This document shows, in pieces, positions 8,908 to 16,468 of a stretch of DNA of 32,507 bases. The notes under the pieces were generated by a model, which saw only the letters and a program-made list of their open reading frames with translations, was not told where the DNA came from and ran no database searches. Within the stretch, counting starts at the first letter, position 1. The number at the start of each line of letters is the position of its first letter. Source of the DNA: Chloroflexota bacterium (lineage in GTDB: Bacteria; Chloroflexota; Limnocylindria; P2-11E). The stretch spans positions 1 to 32,507 of the forward strand of contig VBFI01000081.1 in assembly GCA_005889275.1 (NCBI GenBank), read 5' to 3'. Made by a program: the position numbers and the translations under genes.

Positions 8908-11900
8908 ATCGCCAAGCAGTTCGTCCACCTTCACACGCACAGCGAGTACAGCCTGCTCGACGGGCTGTCCCGTCTCTCCGACCTGGTAGCGCGCGCGAAA
9001 GCGCTTGGGATGCCCGCGCTCGCGCTCACCGATCACGGCGCGCTCTACGGAGCGATCGACTTCTACACGCTCTGCCGCGACGCGGGCATCAAACCCATCG
9101 TGGGTATCGAGACGTACGTCGCGCGCAACAGCCGCCTCGACCGTGACCCGCGGATCGAGGGACACGGAAAGCCCTTCCACCTGGTGCTCCTCGCGAAGGA
9201 CTTCACCGGCTATCAAAATCTCGTCGCCCTCGTGACGGCGGCCCACCTCGAGGGCTATTACTACCGGCCACGAATGGACAAGGAGCTGCTCCGCGAACGG
9301 AGCGCGGGACTCATCGCCCTGTCCGCGTGCCTTCAAGGCGAGCTCGCGCGAGCGGTCCAGGACGAGGGGATCGAGGCGGCCTGTGCGGTCGCGCTGGAGC
9401 ACCGAGAGATCTTCGGCGAGGGGAACTACTACCTCGAGCTCATGAAACACGGGGTCGCCGAGCAGGAGCGCGTGAACGAGGGCGTGCGCGAGGTTTCGCG
9501 GCGCACCGGGATCCCGCTTGTGGTCACGAACGATATCCACTATGTGACGGCCGAGGACGCCGAGGCTCAGGACGTGATGGTCTGCATCCAGAGCGGTAAG
9601 ACGATCGACACCCCGGATCGTCTGAAGATGATCGATCACCCCGAGCTCTATCTGAAGTCGGCGGCCCAGATGTCCGAGCTCTTCCCCGACGACGAGGGCG
9701 CTCTCGAGAACACACTGCGCGTCGCCGAGGGCGTCGATCTTCGCCTCCCGCTTGGTGGGCTCCGGCTGCCGCACTTCGACGTCCCGGCGGGGAAGACGCC
9801 CGAGGACCACCTCCGCGCCATGGCCGTGGCCGGAACGAAAGCGAAGTACGGGCAGCTGACGCCGGAGCTCGAGCGGCGCATCGACGGGGAGCTCGCGGTC
9901 ATTGGGAAGACCGGCTATGCCGGCTACATCCTCATCGTGCAGGACTTCATCCGGTTCGCGCAGGAGCGCGGGATCCTGACCGCGGTGCGCGGATCGGCGG
10001 GGGGATCGCTCGTGAACTACGCGATCGGTCTCACCGACATCGATCCCCTGAAGTACGGCCTCATCTTCGAGCGGTTCCTCAACCTGGAGCGTTTCACGCC
10101 GCCGGACATCGACGTCGACTTCATGGGCGACCGTCGCGACGAAGTCATCCAGTACGTCACCCAGAAATACGGGGCCGACCGCGTCGCCCAGATCGGTACG
10201 TTCAACACCATGCTGGCGCGCGCGGCGGTCCGCGACGTGGCCCGCGTCCTGGGGATGCCGTACGGGGAGGCCGACCGCGTCGCGAAGACAATCCCGTTCG
10301 GGACGAGCCTCGCGGATTCACGCCGGATGGTCGGCGAGCTCCGCGACCTCGAGCAGGAGCCACACGTCGGACGGCTCCTCGACCTCGCGGAGAAGGTCGA
10401 GGGTCTTGTCCGCTCGACCGGCACGCACGCCGCGGGTGTCGTGATCTCGCGCGAGCCGATCACGCAGCTCGTTCCCCTCGAGCGATCGAAAGGAAACGCG
10501 AACGCGCTGCAGACCCAGTACGAGGACAAGCAGCTCGAGAAGCTCGGCGTCCTGAAGTTCGACTTCCTCGGCCTTGGGAACCTCACCATCCTCGACCACG
10601 CGCTTCGGCTCATCGAGCGCGAGCGTGGCACGAAGATCCGGCGCGAGGACATTCCGCTCGACGACAAGCGGACGTTCGAACTCCTCGGCTCCGGCGAGAC
10701 GACGGGGATGTTCCAGCTCGAGTCGGCCGGGATGCGGCGGTACATCCGGGAGCTCAAGCCGGACCGCGTCGAGGACGTCATGGCCATGGTCGCGCTCTTC
10801 CGGCCCGGACCGATGGACTACATCCCGACCTACATCAGGCGGAAGCACGGCGAGGAGCCGGTGACCTACGCGCACCCGACGCTCGAGCCCGTGCTGCGGT
10901 CCACGTACGGGGTGATGGTTTACCAGGAGGACGTGATGGCGGTGACGCAGGCGCTCGCCGGCTTCACGCTCGCCGAGGCCGATGTCCTCTGCTACGCGGT
11001 ACGGAAGAAGATCCGCGAGAAGCTCGACGCGCAGAAGGTGAAGTTCGTCTCCGGCGCGATCCGCAACGGCGTCCACGCGGACGTCATCGAAGCCGTGTGG
11101 AAGGACTTCGAGCCCTTCGCGCGCTACGGGTTCAACCGCGCGCACGCCGCGATCTACGGGATCATCGCGTACCACACCGCGTACCTGAAGGCGCACTACA
11201 CGCCGGAGTACATGACCGCGGTGCTCTCGGCCGAGATGGGTACCCCGGAGCGCGTGGCGATCGCGGTCGCCGAGTGCCGCCGGATGGGCCTCGCGGTGCT
11301 GCCGCCGGACGTGAACGAATCGGAGCTTGACTTCGCCATCACCCCGAAGGGCATCCGCTTCGGACTCGGCGCCGTCAAGAACGTGGGCGAAGGCGCGGTC
11401 GAGGGCCTCGTGGACGCGCGTCGGGCCGAGGGGCCGTTCCGGTCGCTGGACGACCTCTGCGCCCGGATCGACCTGCAGCGCGCGAACAAACGGGTGCTCG
11501 AGTCGCTCGTCAAGTGCGGTGCCTGCGACGCGTTCGGCCCGCGGCAGGTCCAGCTGAACGCGCTCGACGCGACCCTCGCGACCGCCCAACGCGAGCAGCG
11601 CGACCGCGCGAGCGGCCAGGTCGGTCTCTTCGATCTCGCGGCGACGACGTCGCTCGGTGCGCCGCTCACCGGCACGGAGGCGCCGCGGCGCGAGCTGCTC
11701 GGCTGGGAGAAGGAGCTCCTCGGCATCTACCTCTCGGAGCACCCCCTGCAGGCGCTCGCGCCCCGCACGAAGGATGTCGTGACCGCCGACATCGCGGAGC
11801 TACGCGAGGCGGGGGACGAGCTGGTCACCATCGCGTGCGTGGTGACGAACGCGCGCAAGCACATCACCAAGAACAAGCAGCTCATGATGTTCGCGCAGGT

Positions 11901-12504
11901 CGAGGATCTCACCGGCTCGGTCGAGATCACGGTGTTCCCGCGGACGTACGAGGCCACGGCGACGCTCTGGAACACGGACGAGATCCTGCTGGTGCTCGCC
12001 CGCGTCGAGGAGCGGGACGAGGAGCCGAAGCTTCTTTGCGAGCACGCCGTCCGCTTCGACGAGGGCGGGATCGCCGAGATCAAGCGCGTCGCGGATGAGC
12101 GCCGACAGTACCTCGCGAAGCGCGCGAGGTTCGCACGTAGTGGCAACGGGAACGGGAACGGCAACGGCGGGCACTCCGCGAGCGCACCGACGGTCGTCGC
12201 GCGCCGCGAGCCACCGTCCGCGCCGACCGCGTCCGCGACCGACGCCGAGACCGCGCCGGACCTGGTCATCCGCTTCCGCGAGGTCCTCGACTACGACCGT
12301 TCGATCGCCCTGTTCCAGAAGATCCAGGTGGTGCTCGCCGACCACGCGGGTCCGTCGCTGGTGGTCCTGGAGCTGCCGCGGAACGGGGGCGGCGTCCGTC
12401 GCGTGCAGACGAGCTTCCGCGCGACGCCATCGCGGGATCTTGCCGACGCCGTCGCACGCGAGGTAGGCGGCGACGTCGTGGAGGTCGTGCTCCCCCGCGG
12501 GTAG
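8908..12504 (+). CDS. dnaE: DNA polymerase III alpha subunit (replicative polymerase)
   Basis: This is the catalytic subunit of the replicative DNA polymerase, about 1198 residues from the proposed start. Domains in order: an N-terminal PHP domain (FVHLHTHSEYSLLDG, LTDHGALYG, ELMKHG, TNDIHYV) whose metal ligands look intact, so it may proofread as in several DnaE1 enzymes; the PolC-type palm with the acidic PDIDVDF near residue 400; GSAGGSLVNYAIG; fingers with RPGPMDYIP and YGVMVYQEDVM; a helix-hairpin region; an OB fold near residues 970-1020 (KQLMMFAQVEDLTGSVEITVF); an Asn/Gly linker near 1080; and a small C-terminal domain. No ATG, GTG or TTG precedes the PHP motif in frame: the frame is open from 8869, and ATC at 8908 reads IAKQFVHLHTH, exactly where the family has Met. 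The next ATG (9010) would delete PHP ligands. Its stop overlaps the histidine kinase start by one base. Confidence 0.97.
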   Translation: MAKQFVHLHTHSEYSLLDGLSRLSDLVARAKALGMPALALTDHGALYGAIDFYTLCRDAGIKPIVGIETYVARNSRLDRDPRIEGHGKPFHLVLLAKDFTGYQNLVALVTAAHLEGYYYRPRMDKELLRERSAGLIALSACLQGELARAVQDEGIEAACAVALEHREIFGEGNYYLELMKHGVAEQERVNEGVREVSRRTGIPLVVTNDIHYVTAEDAEAQDVMVCIQSGKTIDTPDRLKMIDHPELYLKSAAQMSELFPDDEGALENTLRVAEGVDLRLPLGGLRLPHFDVPAGKTPEDHLRAMAVAGTKAKYGQLTPELERRIDGELAVIGKTGYAGYILIVQDFIRFAQERGILTAVRGSAGGSLVNYAIGLTDIDPLKYGLIFERFLNLERFTPPDIDVDFMGDRRDEVIQYVTQKYGADRVAQIGTFNTMLARAAVRDVARVLGMPYGEADRVAKTIPFGTSLADSRRMVGELRDLEQEPHVGRLLDLAEKVEGLVRSTGTHAAGVVISREPITQLVPLERSKGNANALQTQYEDKQLEKLGVLKFDFLGLGNLTILDHALRLIERERGTKIRREDIPLDDKRTFELLGSGETTGMFQLESAGMRRYIRELKPDRVEDVMAMVALFRPGPMDYIPTYIRRKHGEEPVTYAHPTLEPVLRSTYGVMVYQEDVMAVTQALAGFTLAEADVLCYAVRKKIREKLDAQKVKFVSGAIRNGVHADVIEAVWKDFEPFARYGFNRAHAAIYGIIAYHTAYLKAHYTPEYMTAVLSAEMGTPERVAIAVAECRRMGLAVLPPDVNESELDFAITPKGIRFGLGAVKNVGEGAVEGLVDARRAEGPFRSLDDLCARIDLQRANKRVLESLVKCGACDAFGPRQVQLNALDATLATAQREQRDRASGQVGLFDLAATTSLGAPLTGTEAPRRELLGWEKELLGIYLSEHPLQALAPRTKDVVTADIAELREAGDELVTIACVVTNARKHITKNKQLMMFAQVEDLTGSVEITVFPRTYEATATLWNTDEILLVLARVEERDEEPKLLCEHAVRFDEGGIAEIKRVADERRQYLAKRARFARSGNGNGNGNGGHSASAPTVVARREPPSAPTASATDAETAPDLVIRFREVLDYDRSIALFQKIQVVLADHAGPSLVVLELPRNGGGVRRVQTSFRATPSRDLADAVAREVGGDVVEVVLPRG
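12142..12171 (+). repeat. AACGGG/AACGGC hexamer run inside dnaE
   Basis: Short tandem hexamers encode alternating Gly and Asn, forming a flexible linker between the OB-fold region and the small C-terminal domain of DnaE. Such runs are prone to length change by slippage. Confidence 0.7.
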
Positions 12505-13772
12505 TGGCACCAAAGATGCCTCTGTCACCCGCCGACGTGGCGGCCGACGAGCGCCTGCGGCTCCTGCATACCGCGATCGCCGAGATGTTCGCCTCGCTCG
12601 ATCTCGACCACCGCATCCGTACGATGGCCACGGCCGCGCGCCACCTCCAGACGGCCGAGGCGTCGGCCGTACTCCTCCGAGACGATGACGAGGACGCGCT
12701 CGTGATCCGAGCGCACGAAGGGCTTTCGGACGACTACGCGAAGCGCCAGCGGATCCCGATGGCCGCGGCACAGGCGTCCTATCCCGGGCCGGACTCGCAC
12801 ATCGTCGTCGACCTGCGCCACAGGCCGCGCGGCAATCCGGCGCTCATCCGCAAGGAGGGCCTGGCCTCGGTCCTCTCGGTTCCCCTTACCTTCGCCGGGA
12901 GCCTCATCGGAGCACTGCACGTCTACACACGGGATCCGGCGCGGGCGTTTGGTGAGGAGGACATCGAGGTCGCGCACATCCTGGCGGGCGCGGCCGCGAT
13001 CGGGGTCACGAACTCGCGCCTCTACGCCGACGCCGTGAAGCAGCAGGAGATCCTTCGCGCCGCCGAGAAGGAGCGCGAGCAGTTCGTCTCGATCGTCTCG
13101 CACGAGCTGCGCACCCCGCTCACCCCGATGAAGGCGATGGCCCAGCTGCTCCGCGCGCGACTTCGCCGCCACCGGACCGAGGGGGTGGAGCTCGACCTCG
13201 AGTCGCTGGACCGCAACCTGGCGACCATCGAGCGTCAGGTGGACCGGATGAACGGCCTGGTGAACGACCTCTTGTCGGTATCGCGGGCGGGTCGCGGGAA
13301 CCTGCAACTCGACCGGAGGACGTTCGACCTCGCCAGCCTCGTCCGAGAGGTCGTCCAGCGGTACGCCGCCGCCACCGGCGAGGAGGGACGCCATCACCTC
13401 ACGTTGGACGCACCGGAGAGCCTCACCGTCTCGGGCGATCAAGCGCGGATCGACCAGCTCCTCATGAACCTCGTGGGAAACGCGGTGAAGTACTCGCCAC
13501 ACGGGGGCGACATCGCGGTGTCCGTGCGAAAGGACGGAGTGGCCAAGGTGGAGATCGCTGTCGTCGACCACGGGATCGGGATCCCACCCGAGGAATTGGC
13601 GCAACTCGGTCAGCCCTTCGTGCGCGGCGCCGGTCGGGCGGCGAGCTTCGCGGGGATGGGGATCGGCCTGTATGTCGCGCGACTCGTCGCCGAAGGTCAC
13701 GGCGGACTGCTGCTGCTCGAGAGCGAAGGGGACGAGAAGGGGACGACCGCCCGGGTGACGCTGCCGCTCTAG
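12504..13772 (+). CDS. GAF-domain sensor histidine kinase
   Basis: The product has 422 residues and no clear membrane segment, so it is probably a cytoplasmic sensor. A GAF domain occupies about residues 15-175 (IAEMFASLDLDHRIRT to AAAIGVTNSRLYADAV). A dimerisation/phosphoacceptor helix follows with FVSIVSHELRTPLTPMK, the phosphorylated His being residue 200. The ATPase domain has the N box NLVGNAVKYSPHGG, G1 DHGIGIPPEEL and G2 GMGIGLYVARLVAEGHGG. The GTG at 12504 overlaps the dnaE stop by one base (TAGTG), so I use it; ATG 12516 is an alternative four codons in. The nearest response regulator is the single-REC gene at 14661-15059 on the other strand, a candidate partner by proximity only. 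Confidence 0.92.
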   Translation: MAPKMPLSPADVAADERLRLLHTAIAEMFASLDLDHRIRTMATAARHLQTAEASAVLLRDDDEDALVIRAHEGLSDDYAKRQRIPMAAAQASYPGPDSHIVVDLRHRPRGNPALIRKEGLASVLSVPLTFAGSLIGALHVYTRDPARAFGEEDIEVAHILAGAAAIGVTNSRLYADAVKQQEILRAAEKEREQFVSIVSHELRTPLTPMKAMAQLLRARLRRHRTEGVELDLESLDRNLATIERQVDRMNGLVNDLLSVSRAGRGNLQLDRRTFDLASLVREVVQRYAAATGEEGRHHLTLDAPESLTVSGDQARIDQLLMNLVGNAVKYSPHGGDIAVSVRKDGVAKVEIAVVDHGIGIPPEELAQLGQPFVRGAGRAASFAGMGIGLYVARLVAEGHGGLLLLESEGDEKGTTARVTLPL

Positions 13773-13777
13773 AACGG

Positions 13778-13862
13778 TGCCGGAGGAGGGACTCGAACCC
13801 TCACGGGCCTTTCAGCCCAACGGATTTTGAGGCCGTAATGTCTGCCATTTCATCACTCCGGC
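13778..13862 (-). tRNA. tRNA-Leu (anticodon CAA)
   Basis: Read on the minus strand, the acceptor arm pairs GCCGGAG with CTCCGGC. The anticodon loop is CTCAAAA with anticodon CAA. A long variable arm (GGGC paired with GCCC) marks a class II tRNA, and the T arm is GAGGG-TTCGAGT-CCCTC. The length is 85 bases without CCA; the discriminator A is followed by CCG, so CCA is not encoded. The top pair of the anticodon stem next to the loop is a C-T mismatch. It decodes UUG codons. It lies five bases from the histidine kinase stop (convergent) and five bases downstream of the IMPase stop (same strand). Confidence 0.95.
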
Positions 13863-13867
13863 GACTC

Positions 13868-14680
13868 TCACATTCTAGGTTTTGCCAAGAGCCTCACCGC
13901 GTCTTTCGCCAGCTTCGGGTTCGCGATCGCGACCTGTCGCTCGTACCAGAGCGCGTCCTTGCCCGTCTTGAGCGAGCGGACCTCCGCGCCGGCCTCGCGC
14001 GCGATGAGCGCCGGGCCGGCGATGTCCCAGGGCGACAGCGCCTCGTGCACGAAGAGGTCGAACCGTCCGGTGGCGAGGTAGCAGATCTCGAGCGCCGCCG
14101 AACCGATGACCCGGAGCCGGGCGCAGGTGGCATTCAGCGTCGCGAAGCGTGAGCCCCTCGTCTTCGTTTCGCCGAACCGCAGGCTCGCAACGGCGAAGGC
14201 CTCGCTGAGCTTCGCCACGCGCGAGACGTGGATCGTCACACCGTTGCGCGTCGCCCCGGAGCCATCCGCGGCAACGAATGTCTCGCCGGTGCGCGGCGCG
14301 TGCACGGCCGCGGCTCTGGTGCGACCCGACTCGACGTACCCGATCGCGACGCAGTAGAACGGCAGGCCTCTGCTGAAGTTGAGGGTCCCGTCGATCGGGT
14401 CGACGACCCAGAGCCGCTCCGCGGCCACGAGCTCCTTCCGCGCGCTCTCCTCCGCCAGGACTGGGACGCTCGGATCGTGGGCGTGGAGGAGGTCGATGAT
14501 CGCGCGCTCGGCGGCGTGGTCCGCGGCTGTCGCGAAGTTCGCACGCCCGCGCTTCCGCGTGACGATCGCGGTGTCTTCCATGCCGATGGCGTCACCGACG
14601 CTGACGGCGATGTCGCGCGCCAGCTGGGCAAGTGTCGCGAAGCGGGCGCGCTCGGGTGCGCTAGGAGCTGCCTCCGGCAT
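13868..14680 (-). CDS. Inositol monophosphatase family protein
   Basis: The 270-residue protein belongs to the Mg-dependent, Li-sensitive sugar/inositol phosphatase family. Metal-binding motifs are complete: AEES (Glu77/Glu78), DPIDGTLNF (Asp94 and Asp97) and SPWDIAGPALIAREAGAEV (Asp219). The family includes myo-inositol-1-phosphatase (SuhB-like), fructose-1,6-bisphosphatase-like, histidinol-phosphatase and PAP phosphatase enzymes. The DPIDGT-NF form suggests an inositol- or sugar-phosphate monoesterase, but the substrate cannot be fixed. The ATG at 14680 lies inside the end of the response regulator gene (20-base overlap in another frame), so the two are likely co-transcribed and coupled. 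The tRNA-Leu follows five bases after the stop. Confidence 0.9.
   Translation of the reverse strand: MPEAAPSAPERARFATLAQLARDIAVSVGDAIGMEDTAIVTRKRGRANFATAADHAAERAIIDLLHAHDPSVPVLAEESARKELVAAERLWVVDPIDGTLNFSRGLPFYCVAIGYVESGRTRAAAVHAPRTGETFVAADGSGATRNGVTIHVSRVAKLSEAFAVASLRFGETKTRGSRFATLNATCARLRVIGSAALEICYLATGRFDLFVHEALSPWDIAGPALIAREAGAEVRSLKTGKDALWYERQVAIANPKLAKDAVRLLAKPRM
13872..13877 (-). promoter_or_regulatory. Putative -10 element TAGAAT for tRNA-Leu, overlapping the IMPase gene end
   Basis: On the minus strand TAGAAT lies nine bases before the first base of the tRNA and covers the last codons of the IMPase gene. The same hexamer is present at the uvrB promoter. It would let the tRNA be transcribed independently of the upstream gene. 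No strong -35 is visible. Confidence 0.4.
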
Positions 14681-15059
14681 CGGGTGGGCAGAGTACCCGC
14701 ACGCGGTCGAGGAGGTCGTTCAGATCGAAGGGTTTCGCGACGACGTCCTTGATCCCGCGTTCGCTGAACTCCTTCTCGAACTGGCCCGCCGCGGCGCTGA
14801 CGAAGAGGACAGGCATCTCGCGGATGTCGTTGTCGGCGCGAACTCGGTCGAAGACCTCGAAACCATTGAGTCCCGGCATCATGATGTCGAGGATGAGGAG
14901 ATCGGCGTGGACCTGCCGCACCGTGCCGAGCACGAGCGCCCCGTCCGAGACGACCACGGATTGATACGCGGGCTCGTCGTTGATCGCGTCGCGCAGCAGG
15001 GTCGCGATCGGCTCGTCGTCCTCCCCGATCACGACGACCTTCTTCTTTACGTCATCCAC
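14661..15059 (-). CDS. Single-domain response regulator (REC)
   Basis: The 132-residue product is one receiver domain with no output domain. The acidic pocket is EDDE (residues 13-16), the phosphoacceptor is Asp58 in LLILDIMMPGLNG, followed by the switch Ser88 in VLFVSA and Lys109 in AKPF. It would act in a phosphorelay or by protein-protein contact. The start is GTG at 15059, chosen because VDDVKKKVVVIGEDDE is the natural domain start and a TGTAGAGT -10-like element lies eight bases upstream; upstream codons in the same frame are antisense of the sigma factor gene. It is divergent from the ECF sigma gene and overlaps the IMPase gene by 20 bases. The GAF histidine kinase at 12504 is the nearest possible kinase. 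Confidence 0.93.
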   Translation of the reverse strand: MDDVKKKVVVIGEDDEPIATLLRDAINDEPAYQSVVVSDGALVLGTVRQVHADLLILDIMMPGLNGFEVFDRVRADNDIREMPVLFVSAAAGQFEKEFSERGIKDVVAKPFDLNDLLDRVRVLCPPDAGGSS

Positions 15060-15067
15060 CAGGCGCG

Positions 15068-15075
15068 ACTCTACA
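15068..15075 (-). promoter_or_regulatory. Extended -10 element TGTAGAGT for the response regulator
   Basis: On the minus strand TG directly precedes TAGAGT, and only eight bases separate the hexamer from the GTG start at 15059. Transcription would begin at or next to the start codon, giving a leaderless message. No Shine-Dalgarno sequence is present, which agrees. Confidence 0.5.
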
Positions 15076-15117
15076 AAAACGCCGCTCGTTGAGCGAACGG
15101 CACGAAGTGACGATGCG

Positions 15118-15699
15118 TTGAGGGAAGCGAGCGACACTCTGCTCGACCGCGCGCGAAAAGGCGACGCGCGCGCGTTCGAGGATCTGGCTCGCGAGGTCGA
15201 ACGGCCGCTCTTCAGGCTCGCCCTGCGCATGCTCGGTCAATCGGCCGACGCCGAGGACGTGGTGCAAGACGCGCTGCTCGCGGCTTGGCGGTCGCTGGGC
15301 TCGTTCGAGGGGACGTCATTTCGTGCGTGGATCTTCCGGATCGCGACGAACCGCGCGCTCGACCGGCTGCGGGCGCGGCGGCGTCGACCCGAATCGCCGC
15401 TCGACCCGCCGCTCGGCGACGACGACGTGATCTGGTCCGAGCCATCGGCGCCCGGCCCGGAGCTGGTTGACATCGCCGGCGACCGCGAGGCGCTCGTGGT
15501 GGTCGAGACCGCGCTCGCCACGCTGCCCCCCGAGCAGCGGGCGTCGCTCCTGCTCCGCGACGTCGAGGGCTTTGCCTACGAGGAGATCGCGCTCATCACG
15601 ACGGCCGAGATCGGGACGGTGAAATCGCGTATCCACCGCGCGCGGCTCGCGGTCCGGAACGCGCTCGTCGCCAAGGGCTGGCAGGGACCCGCGGGATGA
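15118..15699 (+). CDS. ECF-family RNA polymerase sigma factor
   Basis: The 193-residue protein contains sigma region 2 (FRLALRMLGQSADAEDVVQDALLAAWRSLGSF and FRAWIFRIATNRALDRLRARR) and region 4 (ALATLPPEQRASLLLRDVEGFAYEEIA, then GTVKSRIHRARLAVRNAL), with no region 1.1 or 3, which defines an extracytoplasmic-function sigma factor. It directs RNA polymerase to a regulon, usually envelope or stress genes. No ATG or GTG fits; I chose the TTG at 15118 because it gives the usual N-terminal REASDTLLDRARKGDARAFEDL. The open frame extends further upstream but is antisense to the response regulator. The next gene, a zinc-finger membrane protein, is its likely anti-sigma factor, 51 bases downstream. Confidence 0.93.
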   Translation: MREASDTLLDRARKGDARAFEDLAREVERPLFRLALRMLGQSADAEDVVQDALLAAWRSLGSFEGTSFRAWIFRIATNRALDRLRARRRRPESPLDPPLGDDDVIWSEPSAPGPELVDIAGDREALVVVETALATLPPEQRASLLLRDVEGFAYEEIALITTAEIGTVKSRIHRARLAVRNALVAKGWQGPAG

Positions 15700-15750
15700 G
15701 GGAACCGATCGGCGGCGAAGGCGTCATAGAGAGTGGAGGTTAGACCGACC

Positions 15751-16452
15751 GTGCATCCGTTCGCCGATCTTTCCGCGTATCTCGACGGCGCGCTCCCGGA
15801 TGAGCGGCGCGCCGAGGTCGGTCGCCATCTCGCCGGTTGCGAGATCTGCTCGGCGCGTCTCGCCGAGCTTCGTGGCACGGCACGCCTGATCGCCGGGCTT
15901 CCCGACGTCCGCCCGTCGCGTTCCCTGGTGCCGCGCGTATCGGTCCCGGTCTGGATGGCGCCGCTCCGTACCCTCTCGGCGATCGCGAGCGGCGCCGCGG
16001 TCCTTGCCTTCGCGGCGTCGACGCTTCTCGCGAGCGCGTCGCTCACCAGCACCGGCAGCGGCGCGCCCGCCGTCGCGGCTCCGGCCGCCGCCCCGCAGGC
16101 CTCCCTCGACCGCGCTCGTGGTGCCGGAGGCGCCGCCGCGAGCACGGCCGCGCCGGGTCCGGCGGGCCCGCAGGACGCGAGCTCGCCGAGCGCCCAGTTC
16201 TCCGCGGCGTCGCCCGCGCCTGCTCCCTCGGCGAACCGCTCGGTCGCCGAGTCAGATCGGGAGAAGCGGCTCGACACTTCGACGACCGCGCCGCCCGCCG
16301 TCGCCGAGAAAGGGCCGACCGGCCCCGAAGCGGTGGCCCTCAGCGTCCCGGCGCGGCCGCAGCTCGGCCCCTCGCCGTGGCTGTGGCTCCTCGTGGCGGT
16401 CGCCTTCGCGGTCCTCGCGTTCGTCCTGCAACGGAGGCTCCGCACCTCCTAG
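15751..16452 (+). CDS. Membrane-anchored zinc-finger anti-sigma factor
   Basis: The 233-residue protein begins with an anti-sigma zinc-finger domain (HPFADLSAYLDGALPDERR) carrying His26-x3-Cys30-x2-Cys33, the zinc ligands of the ZAS family. A membrane segment follows at about residues 70-95 (LSAIASGAAVLAFAASTLLAS), then a long Ala/Pro/Ser/Gly-rich region with low complexity, and a second hydrophobic helix near the end (WLWLLVAVAFAVLAFVL) with a basic tail RRLRTS. It would hold the adjacent ECF sigma factor inactive at the membrane and release it on a signal. I use GTG 15751, preceded by GGAGG at 15740-15744 region (AGTGGAGGTTAG); GTG 15733 is an alternative six codons upstream. The linker and second helix are variable in this family. 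Confidence 0.88.
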   Translation: MHPFADLSAYLDGALPDERRAEVGRHLAGCEICSARLAELRGTARLIAGLPDVRPSRSLVPRVSVPVWMAPLRTLSAIASGAAVLAFAASTLLASASLTSTGSGAPAVAAPAAAPQASLDRARGAGGAAASTAAPGPAGPQDASSPSAQFSAASPAPAPSANRSVAESDREKRLDTSTTAPPAVAEKGPTGPEAVALSVPARPQLGPSPWLWLLVAVAFAVLAFVLQRRLRTS

Positions 16453-16456
16453 CGGC

Positions 16457-16462
16457 GATACT
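16457..16462 (+). promoter_or_regulatory. Putative -10 element GATACT immediately upstream of polA
   Basis: GATACT (five of six bases of TATACT) ends six bases before the polA GTG at 16469, in a 16-base gap after the anti-sigma gene. No Shine-Dalgarno sequence is present. This spacing is what leaderless transcription would need. Confidence 0.35.
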
Positions 16463-16468
16463 CGTTCT

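Noticed and set aside
12142-12171. Tandem hexamers as a CRISPR-like or regulatory repeat
   Set aside because: They are in frame within dnaE and encode a Gly/Asn linker; there are no spacers.
15060-15117. An inverted repeat (CGTT-GAGC-GAACG region) as an SOS box for the ECF sigma factor
   Set aside because: The half-sites point the wrong way (GTT...AAC rather than GAAC...GTTC), and the match is short enough to be chance.
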